Assembly (NCBI GenBank): GCA_965248075.1
Contig: CBDFIL010000003.1
Coordinates: 992,001-1,056,000 of the forward strand
Origin: VXNE01 sp965248075
Lineage (GTDB): Bacteria > Pseudomonadota > Gammaproteobacteria > Pseudomonadales > Azotimanducaceae
Length of the DNA stretch: 64,000 nucleotides
Direction: 5' to 3'
The position numbers were made by a program, and so were the translations under genes. The notes beneath the pieces are model-generated. The model was not told where the DNA came from. It did no database searches and saw only the letters and a list, made by a program, of their open reading frames with translations. Below are positions 10,014 to 19,064 of this stretch, in pieces; the first letter of the stretch is position 1; each line of letters opens with the position of its first letter.

Positions 10014-12104
10014 TTACGCAGAGGCGGCGTAGTTCGGGACTTCCTTGATCGAGAGCTTGATCCGGCCGCGCTGGTCGACATCGAGGACGACCACGTCCAC
10101 GTCCTGACCCTCTTCGAGGTAGTCCGTCACCTTCTCGACGCGCTCCTTGGCGACCTCGGAGATGTGCAGCAGGCCGTCCTTGCCCGGCAGGATGTTCACG
10201 AACGCGCCGTAATCGACGATCCGCGCCACCTTGCCGTTGTAGATGCGGCCGACCTCGGCCTCCGCCGTGATCTCCTCGATGCGGGCCACTGCCGCGTCCT
10301 TCGAAGCCTGGTCCTCCCCGTAGATACGGACGGTGCCGTCGTCCTCGACGTCCACCTCCGCGCCGGTCTCGTCGACGATCGAGCGGATCATGGCGCCGCC
10401 CTTGCCGATGATGTCCCGGATCTTGTCCGGATGAACCTTGAGTATGACCAGTGACGGCGCGTTGTCCGCGAGGCTCGCCCTGGGTACCGCGATGACCTGG
10501 TTCATCTCGCCAAGGATGTGCATGCGCGCCCCGAGAGCCTGGCCAAGCGCAACCTCCATGATCTCTTCGGTGATGCCGTCGATCTTGATGTCCATCTGCA
10601 GGGCCGTGATGCCGTCAGCCGTGCCGGCGACCTTGAAATCCATGTCGCCGAGATGGTCCTCGTCCCCGAGGATGTCCGTCAGCACCGCAAAGCGATCACC
10701 GTCCTTGACCAGGCCCATGGCCACACCGGCCACGGCGGCGCGTATCGGCACGCCGGCATCCATCAGTGCCAGCGACGCACCGCACACACTCGCCATGGAA
10801 CTCGATCCATTGCTTTCCGTGATCTCCGAGACCACCCGCAGTGTGTAGGGAAAGGTCTCCGGGTCCGGCAACAGGGCGGCGACGCCCCGCCGGGCCAGTC
10901 GCCCGTGTCCGATCTCCCTGCGTTTCGGCCCTCCCAGGAATGCCGTCTCGCCCACGCTGTACGGCGGGAAGTTGTAGTGCAGCATGAACTGGTCCTTGTA
11001 GGTCCCATGCAGGGTCTCCATCAGCGCTGCGTCGCGCAGGGTCCCGAGCGTCGCCGTCACGATGGCCTGGGTCTCGCCTCGCGTGAACATGGCGGAGCCA
11101 TGGGTCCTCGGCAGCAGCCCGACGTCGACCGTGATCGGACGTACCGTGGTCTGGTCCCTGCCGTCGATGCGCGGTTCCCCCTCGATGACGCGGTTGCGCA
11201 CGATGCCCTTTTCCAGTCGCGCGAACTCTTCGCGCACGGCCGATGCGTCGTCGTCACCCGTGACAATCTCCGCTACCGCCTGGTCACGCAACGCACCTAC
11301 CTGGCTCTGCCGAACCTGCTTGTCGGTGACCCGGTAGGCCTCGCCGAGCGCCTCGCCCACGCAGTCCTCCACGCGCTGCGCCAGTGCCGTGTTGGGCGCG
11401 GGAGGCTGCCAGTCCCACTTCGGCTTGCCGGTCTCCGCAGTCAATTCCTCGATGGCCTGGATGGCGACCTGCATCTCCTGTTGGGCGAAGAGCACGCCAC
11501 CGAGCATCTGGTCCTCGGACAGTTCGTCCGCCTCGGATTCCACCATCAGGACCGCCGCAGCGGTCCCGGCGACGACCATGTTGAGCGCCGACGTCGCAAG
11601 CGATTCGACGCCCGGATTCAGCACATAGGCGCCTTCGATGTAACCCACGCGCGCCGCCCCGATCGGGCCGCCGAACGGCGCGCCGGAAAGGGAGAGCGCG
11701 GCCGAGGCGCCGATCATGGCAACGATATCGGGGTCCATGTCCCGCTCGACGGACATCACCGTGCAGATCAACTGCACTTCGTTCATGAAGCCCTTGGGGA
11801 ACAGGGGTCGGATGGGGCGGTCGATGAGACGACAGGTCAGCGTCTCCTTTTCCGTCGGGCGCCCCTCGCGGCGCGGGAAGCCGCCCGGGATCTTGCCGAT
11901 GGCATACATCTTTTCCTCGTAGTTGACGGTCAGGGGAAAGAACCCCTGATCCGGGCGTGGCTCGGCGACCACGACGGCGGTGCACAGCACCACCGTGTCG
12001 CCCATCGATGCCAACACACTGCCGGTCGCCTGCCTGGCTACCCGGTTCGCTTCCAGGACGACCGTATGGTCGCCGTACCGAAATTCCTTTCTGACTGAAT
12101 TCAA
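10014..12104 (-). CDS. pnp: Polyribonucleotide nucleotidyltransferase (PNPase)
   Basis: 696-residue 3'-5' phosphorolytic exoribonuclease, a degradosome component in many proteobacteria. Two RNase PH repeats are separated by an alpha-helical linker. The second carries the catalytic LGDMDFKVAGT region. A KH domain (IIGKGGAMIRSI, GxxG loop GKGG) and a C-terminal S1 domain (VARIVDYGAFVNILPGKDGLLHIS) follow. Length is typical (about 700). ATG at 12104. It is the last gene of the nusA-infB-rbfA-truB-rpsO-pnp block, 112 nt after rpsO; the intergenic hairpin there recalls the RNase III-processed leader of E. coli pnp. The 3' end abuts the repeat array at 9748-9987. Confidence 0.97.
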   Translation of the reverse strand: MNSVRKEFRYGDHTVVLEANRVARQATGSVLASMGDTVVLCTAVVVAEPRPDQGFFPLTVNYEEKMYAIGKIPGGFPRREGRPTEKETLTCRLIDRPIRPLFPKGFMNEVQLICTVMSVERDMDPDIVAMIGASAALSLSGAPFGGPIGAARVGYIEGAYVLNPGVESLATSALNMVVAGTAAAVLMVESEADELSEDQMLGGVLFAQQEMQVAIQAIEELTAETGKPKWDWQPPAPNTALAQRVEDCVGEALGEAYRVTDKQVRQSQVGALRDQAVAEIVTGDDDASAVREEFARLEKGIVRNRVIEGEPRIDGRDQTTVRPITVDVGLLPRTHGSAMFTRGETQAIVTATLGTLRDAALMETLHGTYKDQFMLHYNFPPYSVGETAFLGGPKRREIGHGRLARRGVAALLPDPETFPYTLRVVSEITESNGSSSMASVCGASLALMDAGVPIRAAVAGVAMGLVKDGDRFAVLTDILGDEDHLGDMDFKVAGTADGITALQMDIKIDGITEEIMEVALGQALGARMHILGEMNQVIAVPRASLADNAPSLVILKVHPDKIRDIIGKGGAMIRSIVDETGAEVDVEDDGTVRIYGEDQASKDAAVARIEEITAEAEVGRIYNGKVARIVDYGAFVNILPGKDGLLHISEVAKERVEKVTDYLEEGQDVDVVVLDVDQRGRIKLSIKEVPNYAASA

Positions 12105-12154
12105 CGTCTTCTCCTGTTGCGGAGGTACCCGCTACGGTTGTTCCGAACAGCCTG

Positions 12155-12174
12155 CGCCGCGCCCTCGCGCGGCG
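12155..12174 (-). promoter_or_regulatory. GC-rich hairpin between rpsO and pnp
   Basis: A perfect 8-bp stem, CGCCGCGC / GCGCGGCG, encloses a 4-nt loop in the 112-nt rpsO-pnp spacer. No U-run follows on the minus strand, so it is not a standard terminator. A leader hairpin here is known in E. coli for RNase III/PNPase autoregulation; equivalence is inferred from position only. Confidence 0.55.
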
Positions 12175-12216
12175 GTGTTCGCGTTCCCGCGGCGGCTCCG
12201 CTTTGCCAATGTGCTA

Positions 12217-12486
12217 TCAGCGTCTCAAACCGAGTCGCTGAATCAATGCCGTGTACCGGCCATTGTCCTTGCTGCGCAGGTAGTCGAGCAGCTTGCGCCG
12301 CTGGCCCACCATGCGAATGAGGCCACGGCGCGAGTGATGATCCTTGCCATGGTCCCGAAAATGCTCCTGCAGCGAGTTGATGTTGTGCGTCAGGAGCGCC
12401 ACCTGTACCTCGGGCGAGCCCGTGTCGTTCTCGCTTCGCCGATGTTCCTCGACGATCGTCTTCTTTGTGTCGGCCGTCAGCGCCAT
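12217..12486 (-). CDS. rpsO: 30S ribosomal protein S15
   Basis: 89 residues, the standard S15 length. Binds the central domain of 16S rRNA early in 30S assembly. Conserved segments include NDTGSPEVQVALLT, the LQEHFRDHGKDHHSRRGL helix junction, the Lys/Arg-rich RRKLLDYLR region and a YTALIQRLGLRR end. The start is ATG 12486: a longer frame exists upstream, but the S15 N-terminus begins at this Met and a purine-rich GGAGACACAGGAC stretch precedes it. It lies 61 nt after truB and 112 nt before pnp, the classic truB-rpsO-pnp order. Nothing unusual in the protein. Confidence 0.97.
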   Translation of the reverse strand: MALTADTKKTIVEEHRRSENDTGSPEVQVALLTHNINSLQEHFRDHGKDHHSRRGLIRMVGQRRKLLDYLRSKDNGRYTALIQRLGLRR

Positions 12487-12547
12487 GTCCTGTGTCTCCG
12501 TCTCCAATCGCTGTGCCTGCATTGTCCAGCAGGCCCTTGCATGTCCG

Positions 12548-13630
12548 TTACCGGTCGGGAATCAAACGCCTGGGCGCGACCCGTCCATCGTCGAGAATCT
12601 CCCCGACGCCGAGAAAGCGTCGTCGCGGCGACTGTTCCTCGCCGTGGCCTGGCCGCGGAAGGGGTTCGGGCACCGTTTCATGGGCCGCAGCCGCTTCTTC
12701 GGCCACAGGCGTTTCTTCGGCCACAGGCGTTTCTTCGGCCACAGGCGCTTCCATGCACGGTGCATGGCGTTCGGGCGTGCTGGCCGAGGCGCAATTTTCC
12801 CACAAGCGGACCCAGCCGGTCGTGGGCGCGTGGGGCACGATCACCGGTTGGCCCTGTCGCAGGTAGTACGCGGTATGGTCGGTCAGGACGACCGCCGGCA
12901 ATTGTCGTACCGCGCTCGATATCGGCTGCAGCAAGCTGTCGATACGCCGCGCCGCATCCGCCTCCCGGAGCGCCTCGAAGGTCACCAGATCGTCCTCGTC
13001 AAACGGTCCCGCCATGGTGCGGCGCAGTTGGGTCACATGCGCGCCGCAGCCGAGCGCCTCGCCGAGTTCATGCACGATGGACCGGACATACGTGCCCTTG
13101 CTGCAGTGCACCGCGAGTGTCAGCACATCGTTGTCCAACGCGACGATCTCGTTGGAAAATACCGTGATCGGTCGCGCCTTGCGCTCGACTTCGATACCCT
13201 GGCGCGCCAGCTTGTAGAGCGGCTGGCCCTGGTGCTTGATGGCCGAGAACATCGAAGGGACCTGCTCTATGTCCCCGCGGAAGGCATCGAGCGCGTTCTC
13301 CACGGCGCGGGGCGTGACCCGGCCCACGGGACGCTCCTCGAGGATCTTGCCATCGGCGTCGCCGCTGTCGGTGCTGACACCCAGCGCGACCTGTGCGACA
13401 TACTTCTTGTCCGAGTCCAGCAGGAACTGCGAGAAACGCGTGGCCGCCCCGAAACAGAGCGGCAGCACACCGGTCGCAAGGGGATCCAGGGCGCCGGTGT
13501 GCCCCACCTTGCGTGCGTGGAAGAGCCGCTTCGCCGCCTGTACCGCTGCGTTGGAACTCATGCCCTTCGGCTTGTCCAACACGACGACGCCCGAGATGTC
13601 GCGGCCCTGGGCGGCCCTTCTGCGTGCCAT
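12548..13630 (-). CDS. truB: tRNA pseudouridine-55 synthase, with repeat-rich insert
   Basis: 360 residues against about 310 in E. coli. Forms pseudouridine 55 in the T-loop of tRNAs. The catalytic Asp is in GHTGALDPLATG (D49), followed by KKYVAQVALG, SMFSAIKHQGQPLY and the CSKGTYVRSI strand. The C-terminal PUA domain ends with FLGVGEILDDGRVAPRRL. Between the PUA strand WVRLWEN and that end there is an unusual ~50-residue insert of low complexity, containing three near-identical PVAEET units encoded by an 18-bp tandem repeat. ATG 13630 shares one base with the rbfA stop (TGATG), implying coupling. The frame is open far upstream, but the N-terminus clearly starts at MARRRAAQ. Confidence 0.95.
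   Translation of the reverse strand: MARRRAAQGRDISGVVVLDKPKGMSSNAAVQAAKRLFHARKVGHTGALDPLATGVLPLCFGAATRFSQFLLDSDKKYVAQVALGVSTDSGDADGKILEERPVGRVTPRAVENALDAFRGDIEQVPSMFSAIKHQGQPLYKLARQGIEVERKARPITVFSNEIVALDNDVLTLAVHCSKGTYVRSIVHELGEALGCGAHVTQLRRTMAGPFDEDDLVTFEALREADAARRIDSLLQPISSAVRQLPAVVLTDHTAYYLRQGQPVIVPHAPTTGWVRLWENCASASTPERHAPCMEAPVAEETPVAEETPVAEEAAAAHETVPEPLPRPGHGEEQSPRRRFLGVGEILDDGRVAPRRLIPDR
12694..12747 (-). repeat. 18-bp tandem repeat inside truB
   Basis: Three consecutive 18-bp units (12694-12711, 12712-12729, 12730-12747); the last two are identical and the first differs by one base. Read on the coding strand they give repeated Pro-Val-Ala-Glu-Glu-Thr. The unit is a multiple of three, so copy-number change would alter protein length without breaking the frame. 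Confidence 0.95.
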
Positions 13631-14022
13631 CAGTCGCCGTCCCGCCCCGGCATCCGGTCGCGTGCGACCGCATGGTCGATGAGTGCTTCCAGGCGCGGGC
13701 CCGACTCGATGAGGTCGTCGTAGTAGAAGCGCAGGCGGGGGGTCGTTCGCAGGTTGTGCCGGCGCGCGATCTTCGAACGCAGGAAGCCGGCGGCGTGCTC
13801 GAGGCCAGCGACCAGTTCGGCCCGCTCGGCTTGCGTGCCGGCCGAGAGGGAACTGACGTAGACGTCCGCGCAACTCATGTCCCGGTTTACGCGTACCTCG
13901 GTCACGCTCGTCATCCCGATCCGGGGATCGCGCATGTCGCTGACCAGGATGCGCGAGAGTTCGTCGCGGATGAAGTCGCCCAACCGCAGATCGCGTTCGC
14001 TGTCTCGCACCCGGACGGCCAT
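13630..14022 (-). CDS. rbfA: Ribosome-binding factor A
   Basis: 130-residue KH-fold protein that helps 16S rRNA 5'-end maturation and 30S assembly, notably in the cold. The typical opening RVRDSERDLRLGDFIRDELSRIL, the DPRIGMTSVTEVRVNRDMSCADVYVS core and the RTTPRLRFYYDDLIESG segment are present. ATG 14022 is directly adjacent to the infB stop (TAG then ATG), and its own stop overlaps the truB start by one base, so the three genes are tightly coupled. Length normal. Confident assignment. Confidence 0.96.
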   Translation of the reverse strand: MAVRVRDSERDLRLGDFIRDELSRILVSDMRDPRIGMTSVTEVRVNRDMSCADVYVSSLSAGTQAERAELVAGLEHAAGFLRSKIARRHNLRTTPRLRFYYDDLIESGPRLEALIDHAVARDRMPGRDGD

Positions 14023-16581
14023 CTATAGTGCCCGCGCCACTTCCCTGGACTCGAACACCTCGATCCGGTCGCCGGCGCGCACGTCGTTGTAGTTGCGCAC
14101 GCCGATGCCGCACTCGAGGCCGTTGCGTACTGCGCCCACGTCGTCCTTGAAACGGCGCAGGGACTCGAGCTCGCCCTCGAAGATGACCACGTTCTCCCGC
14201 AGGACCCGGATCCTCTTGTTGCGCGCCACCGTACCGTCGACCACCATGCATCCGGCGACCTGGCCGAACCGCGGCGAACGGAACACGTCCCGTACCTCTG
14301 CGGTGCCGACGATTTCCTCGCGAATCTCCGGAGCCAGCATGTCCTGCAGGATCATCCTGACGTCATCGAGCAGCTCGTAGATGACGCTGTAGTAGCGCAG
14401 GTCGATTTCTTCGCGCTCGATGATGGTCTTGGCCCGGCTGTCCGCGCGCACGTTGAAGCCGAATATGGCCGCGCCATACGTCATGGCCAGCGTCGCATCG
14501 GACTCCGTGATGCCGCCGACGCCGGAGCCCAGCAGATTGACCGCCACCTCGTCGTTCCCGATGTCGGCGCAGGCCTGCGTGATCGCCTCCAGCGAACCGC
14601 GGACGTCCGCCTTGAGCACGAGCTTCAGCACGCGTTTCTCGCCCTGCCTGAGGTTGGCGAAGACGTTCTCGATCTTCGCCGCCTGCTGCTTCGCAAGGCG
14701 TTGCTCCTGGCTTCGGGTGCTACGAAACTCGGCCAGCTCGCGTGCACGCCGCTCATCGGCGACCACCGAGAAGTCGTCGCCGGCTTCCGGCGTGGCGTTC
14801 AACCCGAGCATCTCCACCGGCACGGATGGTCCGGCTTCGGCCACCTGTTCGCCGCGTTCGTTCAGCATCAGGCGTACCCGGCCAAAACGTTCGCCCGCGA
14901 TGACGATATCGCCGCGGCGCAGGGTTCCGTTCTGAACCAGCAGGGTGGTGACCGGACCGCGCCCCTTGTCGAGACGCGACTCCACGACGCTGCCGCGTCC
15001 GGGCGCGTCCCGGGCCGCGCGCAGTTCCAGAAGCTCCGCCTGCAGGTTGATGCCTTCCAGCAGCTGGCCGATTCCCTGGCCCGTCTCGGCGGACACCTCG
15101 ATGAACTGCGTGTCGCCGCCGAGCTCCTCGGGAATCACCTCGAGGGCGGTGAGTTCGTTCCTGATGCGTGCCGGGTCCGCCCCTTCGAGGTCCATCTTGT
15201 TGATCGCGACGATGATCGGGACGCCGGCGGCCTTGGCATGTTGCACCGCCTCTTCCGTCTGGGGCATGACGCCGTCCTCGGCGGCCACGACCAGCACGAC
15301 GATGTCGGTCGACCTCGCCCCGCGGGCGCGCATGGAGGTGAACGCTGCGTGACCCGGCGTGTCGAGGAAACTGACATCGCCATGCTCGGTCGCCACACGG
15401 TAGGCGCCGATGTGCTGGGTGATGCCGCCAGCCTCGCCGGCGACGACGCGGGTGTTGCGGATGTAGTCGAGCAGCGATGTCTTGCCATGGTCCACATGCC
15501 CCATGACGGTGACCACCGGCGAGCGTGGCTCCATGTGGCCCTCGAACCTGAGGGATTCCTCGTGCTCGTGTTCGAGTTCGTCCGCCACGACCAGCTTGAC
15601 CTTGTGGCCCATTTCTTCGACCAGAAGCGACGCCGTGTCCTGGTCGAGCACCTGGTTGATGGTGGCCATCACGCCGAGGTCCATGAGGGCCTTGATCACT
15701 TCGCCGGCCTTGACACTCATGCGTCGCGCCAGCTCGGCGACCTGGATCGCCTCACTCAGCTCGACCTCGCGCTGAATGGCGTCCTGGGGCCGTTCGAATT
15801 CGCCGCCGCGCGTCTCGACGGACATGCGGGCGGACGCGCGGCGGCGCACACGTTGCGAGTCGCGCTTCATCGACAGTTCGCGGCGACGGCGCGCGCCGAA
15901 CTCGTGGTCCTTCCCGCGTTCCCGCTCCTTGGTGCGATCCTTGGTCCGTTTGCCGCCGCGCTCCTGCGCCTGGACCTCGGCCTGCGCGCGGGCGGCGGCT
16001 TCCGTAATGGACTGCTCCGGCGCCTTGACCTGCTCGGCCCCCCGCTGCTCCTCGGCCTGTTTCCTGGCCTCTTCCTCGCGACGCTTGGTTTCTTCTTCTT
16101 CCTCGCGGGCCCGTTCCCGCTCGCGTTGTTCCTCGGCCTTCTGCGCGGCCTCGCGCCGCACGTCCTCTTCGGCTGTCTTGCGCGCGAGCTCCTGCTGGCG
16201 GATCCGCTCGGCCTCGGCCTCCAACTGGCTCGAGACCGCCGGGACGGCCGCCACGTCCGGTACCCCGGCATCCGGGGCGACCGGCGTAGCCTTGACATAG
16301 GTTCGGCGCCGCTTGCTCTGCACCTGGACGGTGCGTCCGCCCCGGCCCTGCCCCATCTTCAGGGTCGAGACCGACGTGCGCCTTAACGTGATACGGCTCG
16401 GGGCGGCCCCGGCCGCGCCCCGGCGGCGCTTCAGGAAGGTCAGGAAGACCTCCTTCTGCTCGTCCGTGACCGACTCGTCCACCTGCTGCTGCGGAAGGCC
16501 TGCCTCGTGCATCTGTTGCAGCAGGCGGTCGGGCGGCGCCCCGACGGTCTCCGCAAGCTGCTTGACCGTTACGTCGCTCAT
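14023..16581 (-). CDS. infB: Translation initiation factor IF-2
   Basis: 852-residue GTPase that brings fMet-tRNA to the 30S subunit. N-terminal IF2N-type helical domain (1-50), then a long charged linker rich in Glu/Arg/Ala (about residues 100-260), including REREREE-like runs expected to be helical. A second IF2N domain follows (EVELSEAIQVAELARRMSVK). The G domain starts near residue 355: VTVMGHVDHGKTS (G1), DTPGHAAF (G3), NKMD (G4), then domains II-IV with the C-terminal fMet-tRNA-binding C2 region. ATG 16581; a 38-nt gap to nusA. Part of the conserved nusA-infB-rbfA block, adjacent to the initiator tRNA gene upstream. Confidence 0.97.
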   Translation of the reverse strand: MSDVTVKQLAETVGAPPDRLLQQMHEAGLPQQQVDESVTDEQKEVFLTFLKRRRGAAGAAPSRITLRRTSVSTLKMGQGRGGRTVQVQSKRRRTYVKATPVAPDAGVPDVAAVPAVSSQLEAEAERIRQQELARKTAEEDVRREAAQKAEEQRERERAREEEEETKRREEEARKQAEEQRGAEQVKAPEQSITEAAARAQAEVQAQERGGKRTKDRTKERERGKDHEFGARRRRELSMKRDSQRVRRRASARMSVETRGGEFERPQDAIQREVELSEAIQVAELARRMSVKAGEVIKALMDLGVMATINQVLDQDTASLLVEEMGHKVKLVVADELEHEHEESLRFEGHMEPRSPVVTVMGHVDHGKTSLLDYIRNTRVVAGEAGGITQHIGAYRVATEHGDVSFLDTPGHAAFTSMRARGARSTDIVVLVVAAEDGVMPQTEEAVQHAKAAGVPIIVAINKMDLEGADPARIRNELTALEVIPEELGGDTQFIEVSAETGQGIGQLLEGINLQAELLELRAARDAPGRGSVVESRLDKGRGPVTTLLVQNGTLRRGDIVIAGERFGRVRLMLNERGEQVAEAGPSVPVEMLGLNATPEAGDDFSVVADERRARELAEFRSTRSQEQRLAKQQAAKIENVFANLRQGEKRVLKLVLKADVRGSLEAITQACADIGNDEVAVNLLGSGVGGITESDATLAMTYGAAIFGFNVRADSRAKTIIEREEIDLRYYSVIYELLDDVRMILQDMLAPEIREEIVGTAEVRDVFRSPRFGQVAGCMVVDGTVARNKRIRVLRENVVIFEGELESLRRFKDDVGAVRNGLECGIGVRNYNDVRAGDRIEVFESREVARAL

Positions 16582-16619
16582 GCGGCGTCAGTTCCCTCTC
16601 CGTGCATCATCGTCCGCCG

Positions 16620-18179
16620 TCAGGCCCCCGGTCCCGTCGCTGCCACCTCGGCCCCCGACGCGGGCGTCTCGTCCTCGTCCTCGAACCACGGTGCCCGGGC
16701 GGTCATGATCAGTGCGCTGGCGCGCTCTTCGCCAATGCTCGCTTCGATATCCAGGAGATCCGGCGTGGCGAGTTCGGCCAGGTCTTCCATGGTGACGATG
16801 GCGTTGGCGGCCAGCGTGTAGGCGAGGTCGCGGTCCATGCCCTCCATGTTCAGGAGGTCGGGCGCCGGCTCGCCTTCGGCCAGCAGGCCCTCGGACGCGA
16901 TGGCCTTTGTCAACAGGACATCCTTGGCCCGCTGCCGCAGTTCCTCCACGATCTCCTCGTCAAAGCCGTCGATCGCGCGCAGCTCCTCGATGGGAACGTA
17001 GGCCACCTCCTCGACACTCGTGAAACCCTCTTCCGCGAGTACCGCCGCCACGTTCTCGTCGACGGACAGCGACTCCATGAACTCCTCCATGTAGGAGAGC
17101 GCCTCCTCCTCCTGCTGCTGGGCGGCATCCTCCTCCGTCATGATGTTGAGTTCCCAGCCCGTAAGCTGGCTGGCGAGCCGCACGTTCTCGCCCTTCTGGC
17201 CGATCGCCTGCGCGAGGTTGTCCTCGGCGACCGCGATGTCCATGGTGTGCGTATCCTCGTCGAGCACGATCGCCGCCACCTCCGCCGGCTGCATGGCGTT
17301 GATGGCCAACTGCGCCGGGTTCTCGTTCCACGGCACGATGTCCACGCGCTCGCCGGCCAGCTCTCCGGAGACCGCCTGCACGCGCGAACCGCGCATGCCC
17401 ACGCAGGCTCCAACGGGGTCTATCCGCCCGTCGTTCGTATAGACGGCGATCTTGGCCCGCGATCCCGGGTTGCGCGCGGCTGCGCGTATCTCGATCACGT
17501 CCTCGGCGATTTCGGGCACTTCCACCTTGAAGAGCTCGATCAGCATATCCGGGCTGGTGCGGGTGAGGATGAGTTGCGGACCCCGCGCCTCGGGTCGCAC
17601 CTCCACCAGCAGCGCGCGCAGCCGGTCGCCCACCCGAAAGGTCTCGCGGGGGATCATGCTGCCGCGCATCAGGATGGCCTCCGCGTTGCTGCCGAGATCG
17701 ACGATCACGGCTTCACGCGTCACCTTCTTGACGGTCCCGCCCACGAGTTCGCTCACGCGCGGGAGGTATTTTTCGAGCACCTGGGCCCGTTCCGCCTCGC
17801 GGACTTTCTGGGTCAGCACCTGTCGCGCGGCCTGGGCAGCGATGCGGCCGAATTCGACGGACCCCACCGCGGTCTCGTGGAAGTCGCCGATGGCCAGGGA
17901 CAGATCCCGCTCCTGCACTTCCTCGGGCGTCAGCTCCGCATCGGGATTGGCGCTCTCTCCTTCCTCGAACTCACGCTCCGGGTCGATCACCTCCCAGCGC
18001 CGAAACGTCTCGAAGTTCCCGCTTTCCCGGTCGATCGCCACCCGGAACTCCGCGTCCTCCTGGTACCGCTTCTTCGTCGCGGTGGCCAGTGCCAACTCCA
18101 GCGCATCGAAGATCACATCCTTCGAAACGCCCTTCTCGTGCGAAAGCGACTCGACGACAACGAGGATTTCCTTGCTCAT
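16620..18179 (-). CDS. nusA: Transcription termination/antitermination factor NusA
   Basis: 519 residues. Binds RNA polymerase and modulates pausing, termination and antitermination. N-terminal polymerase-binding domain, then S1 (VGDRLRALLVEV region), KH1 and KH2 (ACVGMRGSRVQAVSGEL; AIGQKGENVRLASQLTGW), and two C-terminal acidic repeats (AEEGFTSVEEVAY and similar), as in gammaproteobacterial NusA. The start is placed at ATG 18179 (MSKEILVVVES), matching the family; an ATG 12 nt upstream is in frame but lacks homology. It lies 20 nt after rimP. The metY-rimP-nusA-infB order of E. coli is conserved here. Confidence 0.97.
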   Translation of the reverse strand: MSKEILVVVESLSHEKGVSKDVIFDALELALATATKKRYQEDAEFRVAIDRESGNFETFRRWEVIDPEREFEEGESANPDAELTPEEVQERDLSLAIGDFHETAVGSVEFGRIAAQAARQVLTQKVREAERAQVLEKYLPRVSELVGGTVKKVTREAVIVDLGSNAEAILMRGSMIPRETFRVGDRLRALLVEVRPEARGPQLILTRTSPDMLIELFKVEVPEIAEDVIEIRAAARNPGSRAKIAVYTNDGRIDPVGACVGMRGSRVQAVSGELAGERVDIVPWNENPAQLAINAMQPAEVAAIVLDEDTHTMDIAVAEDNLAQAIGQKGENVRLASQLTGWELNIMTEEDAAQQQEEEALSYMEEFMESLSVDENVAAVLAEEGFTSVEEVAYVPIEELRAIDGFDEEIVEELRQRAKDVLLTKAIASEGLLAEGEPAPDLLNMEGMDRDLAYTLAANAIVTMEDLAELATPDLLDIEASIGEERASALIMTARAPWFEDEDETPASGAEVAATGPGA

Positions 18180-18199
18180 GGACTCACCCATCCGAATCG

Positions 18200-18658
18200 C
18201 TAGTCAAGCCGCGGCACCAACCGCGTGCGCCGAATCTGTTCTGTCGGGACCGTGACGGCGGCATCCTCCGCTTCGATGACCACTTCGCTCTCGGATGCCG
18301 CGACCAGCCGCCCCACGACCTTGCGCAGGCCCTCCAACGGGAACTTCAGACGCACATCGACGTCCGCGCCGAGATAGGTGAAGTACTGTTCCGGCTTGAA
18401 CAGCACGCGATCGAGTCCCGGCGAGGACACCTCGAGGGTGTAGTCGTGGCGAATCGGTTCCTCCACGTCCAGGACTCCGCTCAACTGGTGGCTCACGCGC
18501 TCGCAGTCCTCTACCGTCACGCCATCCGGCGCGTCGATGTAAATCCGCAACATCGCCTGACGACCCGCGGGGAAGTACTCGACGCCCCACATTTCGCAGC
18601 CGAGTCCCTGTACGGTCGGAGCAAGCAGTTGCTCAAGTTGCCGTTCTCTCCTGTTCAC
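18200..18658 (-). CDS. rimP: Ribosome maturation factor RimP
   Basis: 152-residue factor for 30S subunit maturation, with an N-terminal alpha/beta domain and a C-terminal SH3-like domain. Conserved pieces are LGCEMWGVEYF, LRIYIDAPDGVTVEDCERVSHQLSGVLDVE and LEVSSPGLDRVL. The start chosen is GTG 18658 (VNRRERQLEQL), because upstream codons have no RimP character although the frame is open to 18886. Transcription must pass two intrinsic-terminator-like hairpins downstream of the tRNA genes to reach it, unless a promoter lies in 18659-18690. It leads the nusA-infB group. Confidence 0.95.
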   Translation of the reverse strand: MNRRERQLEQLLAPTVQGLGCEMWGVEYFPAGRQAMLRIYIDAPDGVTVEDCERVSHQLSGVLDVEEPIRHDYTLEVSSPGLDRVLFKPEQYFTYLGADVDVRLKFPLEGLRKVVGRLVAASESEVVIEAEDAAVTVPTEQIRRTRLVPRLD

Positions 18659-18691
18659 TCGGTCGTACCGCGACCTTCTTCCGGCACATAC

Positions 18692-18716
18692 AAAAAATGG
18701 GCGAAGCCGCCCATTT
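18692..18716 (-). terminator. Intrinsic terminator or attenuator before rimP
   Basis: On the minus strand a 9-bp stem AAATGGGCG/CGCCCATTT with a 4-nt loop ends in a run of T (complement of the A6 run at 18692-18697). It lies 34 nt before the rimP start and after the two tRNA genes. Confidence 0.75.
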
Positions 18717-18857
18717 CCATCGCTTCCGTCGACGACACCGGTACGCCGACGGTCGGGCAAGCCCATCGTCCACTGACGCGGCACCTGCGGCCCGGCCGGG
18801 GAGTGCGAGGGGCTTGTCCCTCGCAAACCAAAAGCGGCCGGCCTACCCGATGTTGTC

Positions 18858-18882
18858 AAAAGGCCCCAACCAGGGGCCTTTT
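18858..18882 (-). terminator. Intrinsic terminator after tRNA-fMet
   Basis: A 10-bp stem AAAAGGCCCC/GGGGCCTTTT with a 5-nt loop, only 7 nt beyond the encoded CCA of tRNA-fMet. The T-rich 3' arm is short (four T). A third weaker hairpin (TGCGAGGG/CCCTCGCA) lies between this and the next terminator, near 18807-18828. Confidence 0.75.
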
Positions 18883-18889
18883 CCATCTT

Positions 18890-18966
<77 letters not shown>

Positions 18967-19064
18967 TCAGCAAGGGCGGAATTATAGCCCACAAATCGGT
19001 TAGGGCAAGGCGTGGCGAGGGCGCTATCGGGCCCGGTTCGCCAACATGGAACATGTCAGGTGTT

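Noticed and set aside
9847..10454. Plus-strand open frames across the repeat array and the pnp 3' end
   Set aside because: They derive from repeats and from the antisense of the pnp S1/KH region.
13631..14251. N-terminal extension of truB into rbfA
   Set aside because: No homology, and it overlaps rbfA entirely; the TGATG junction fixes the start at 13630.
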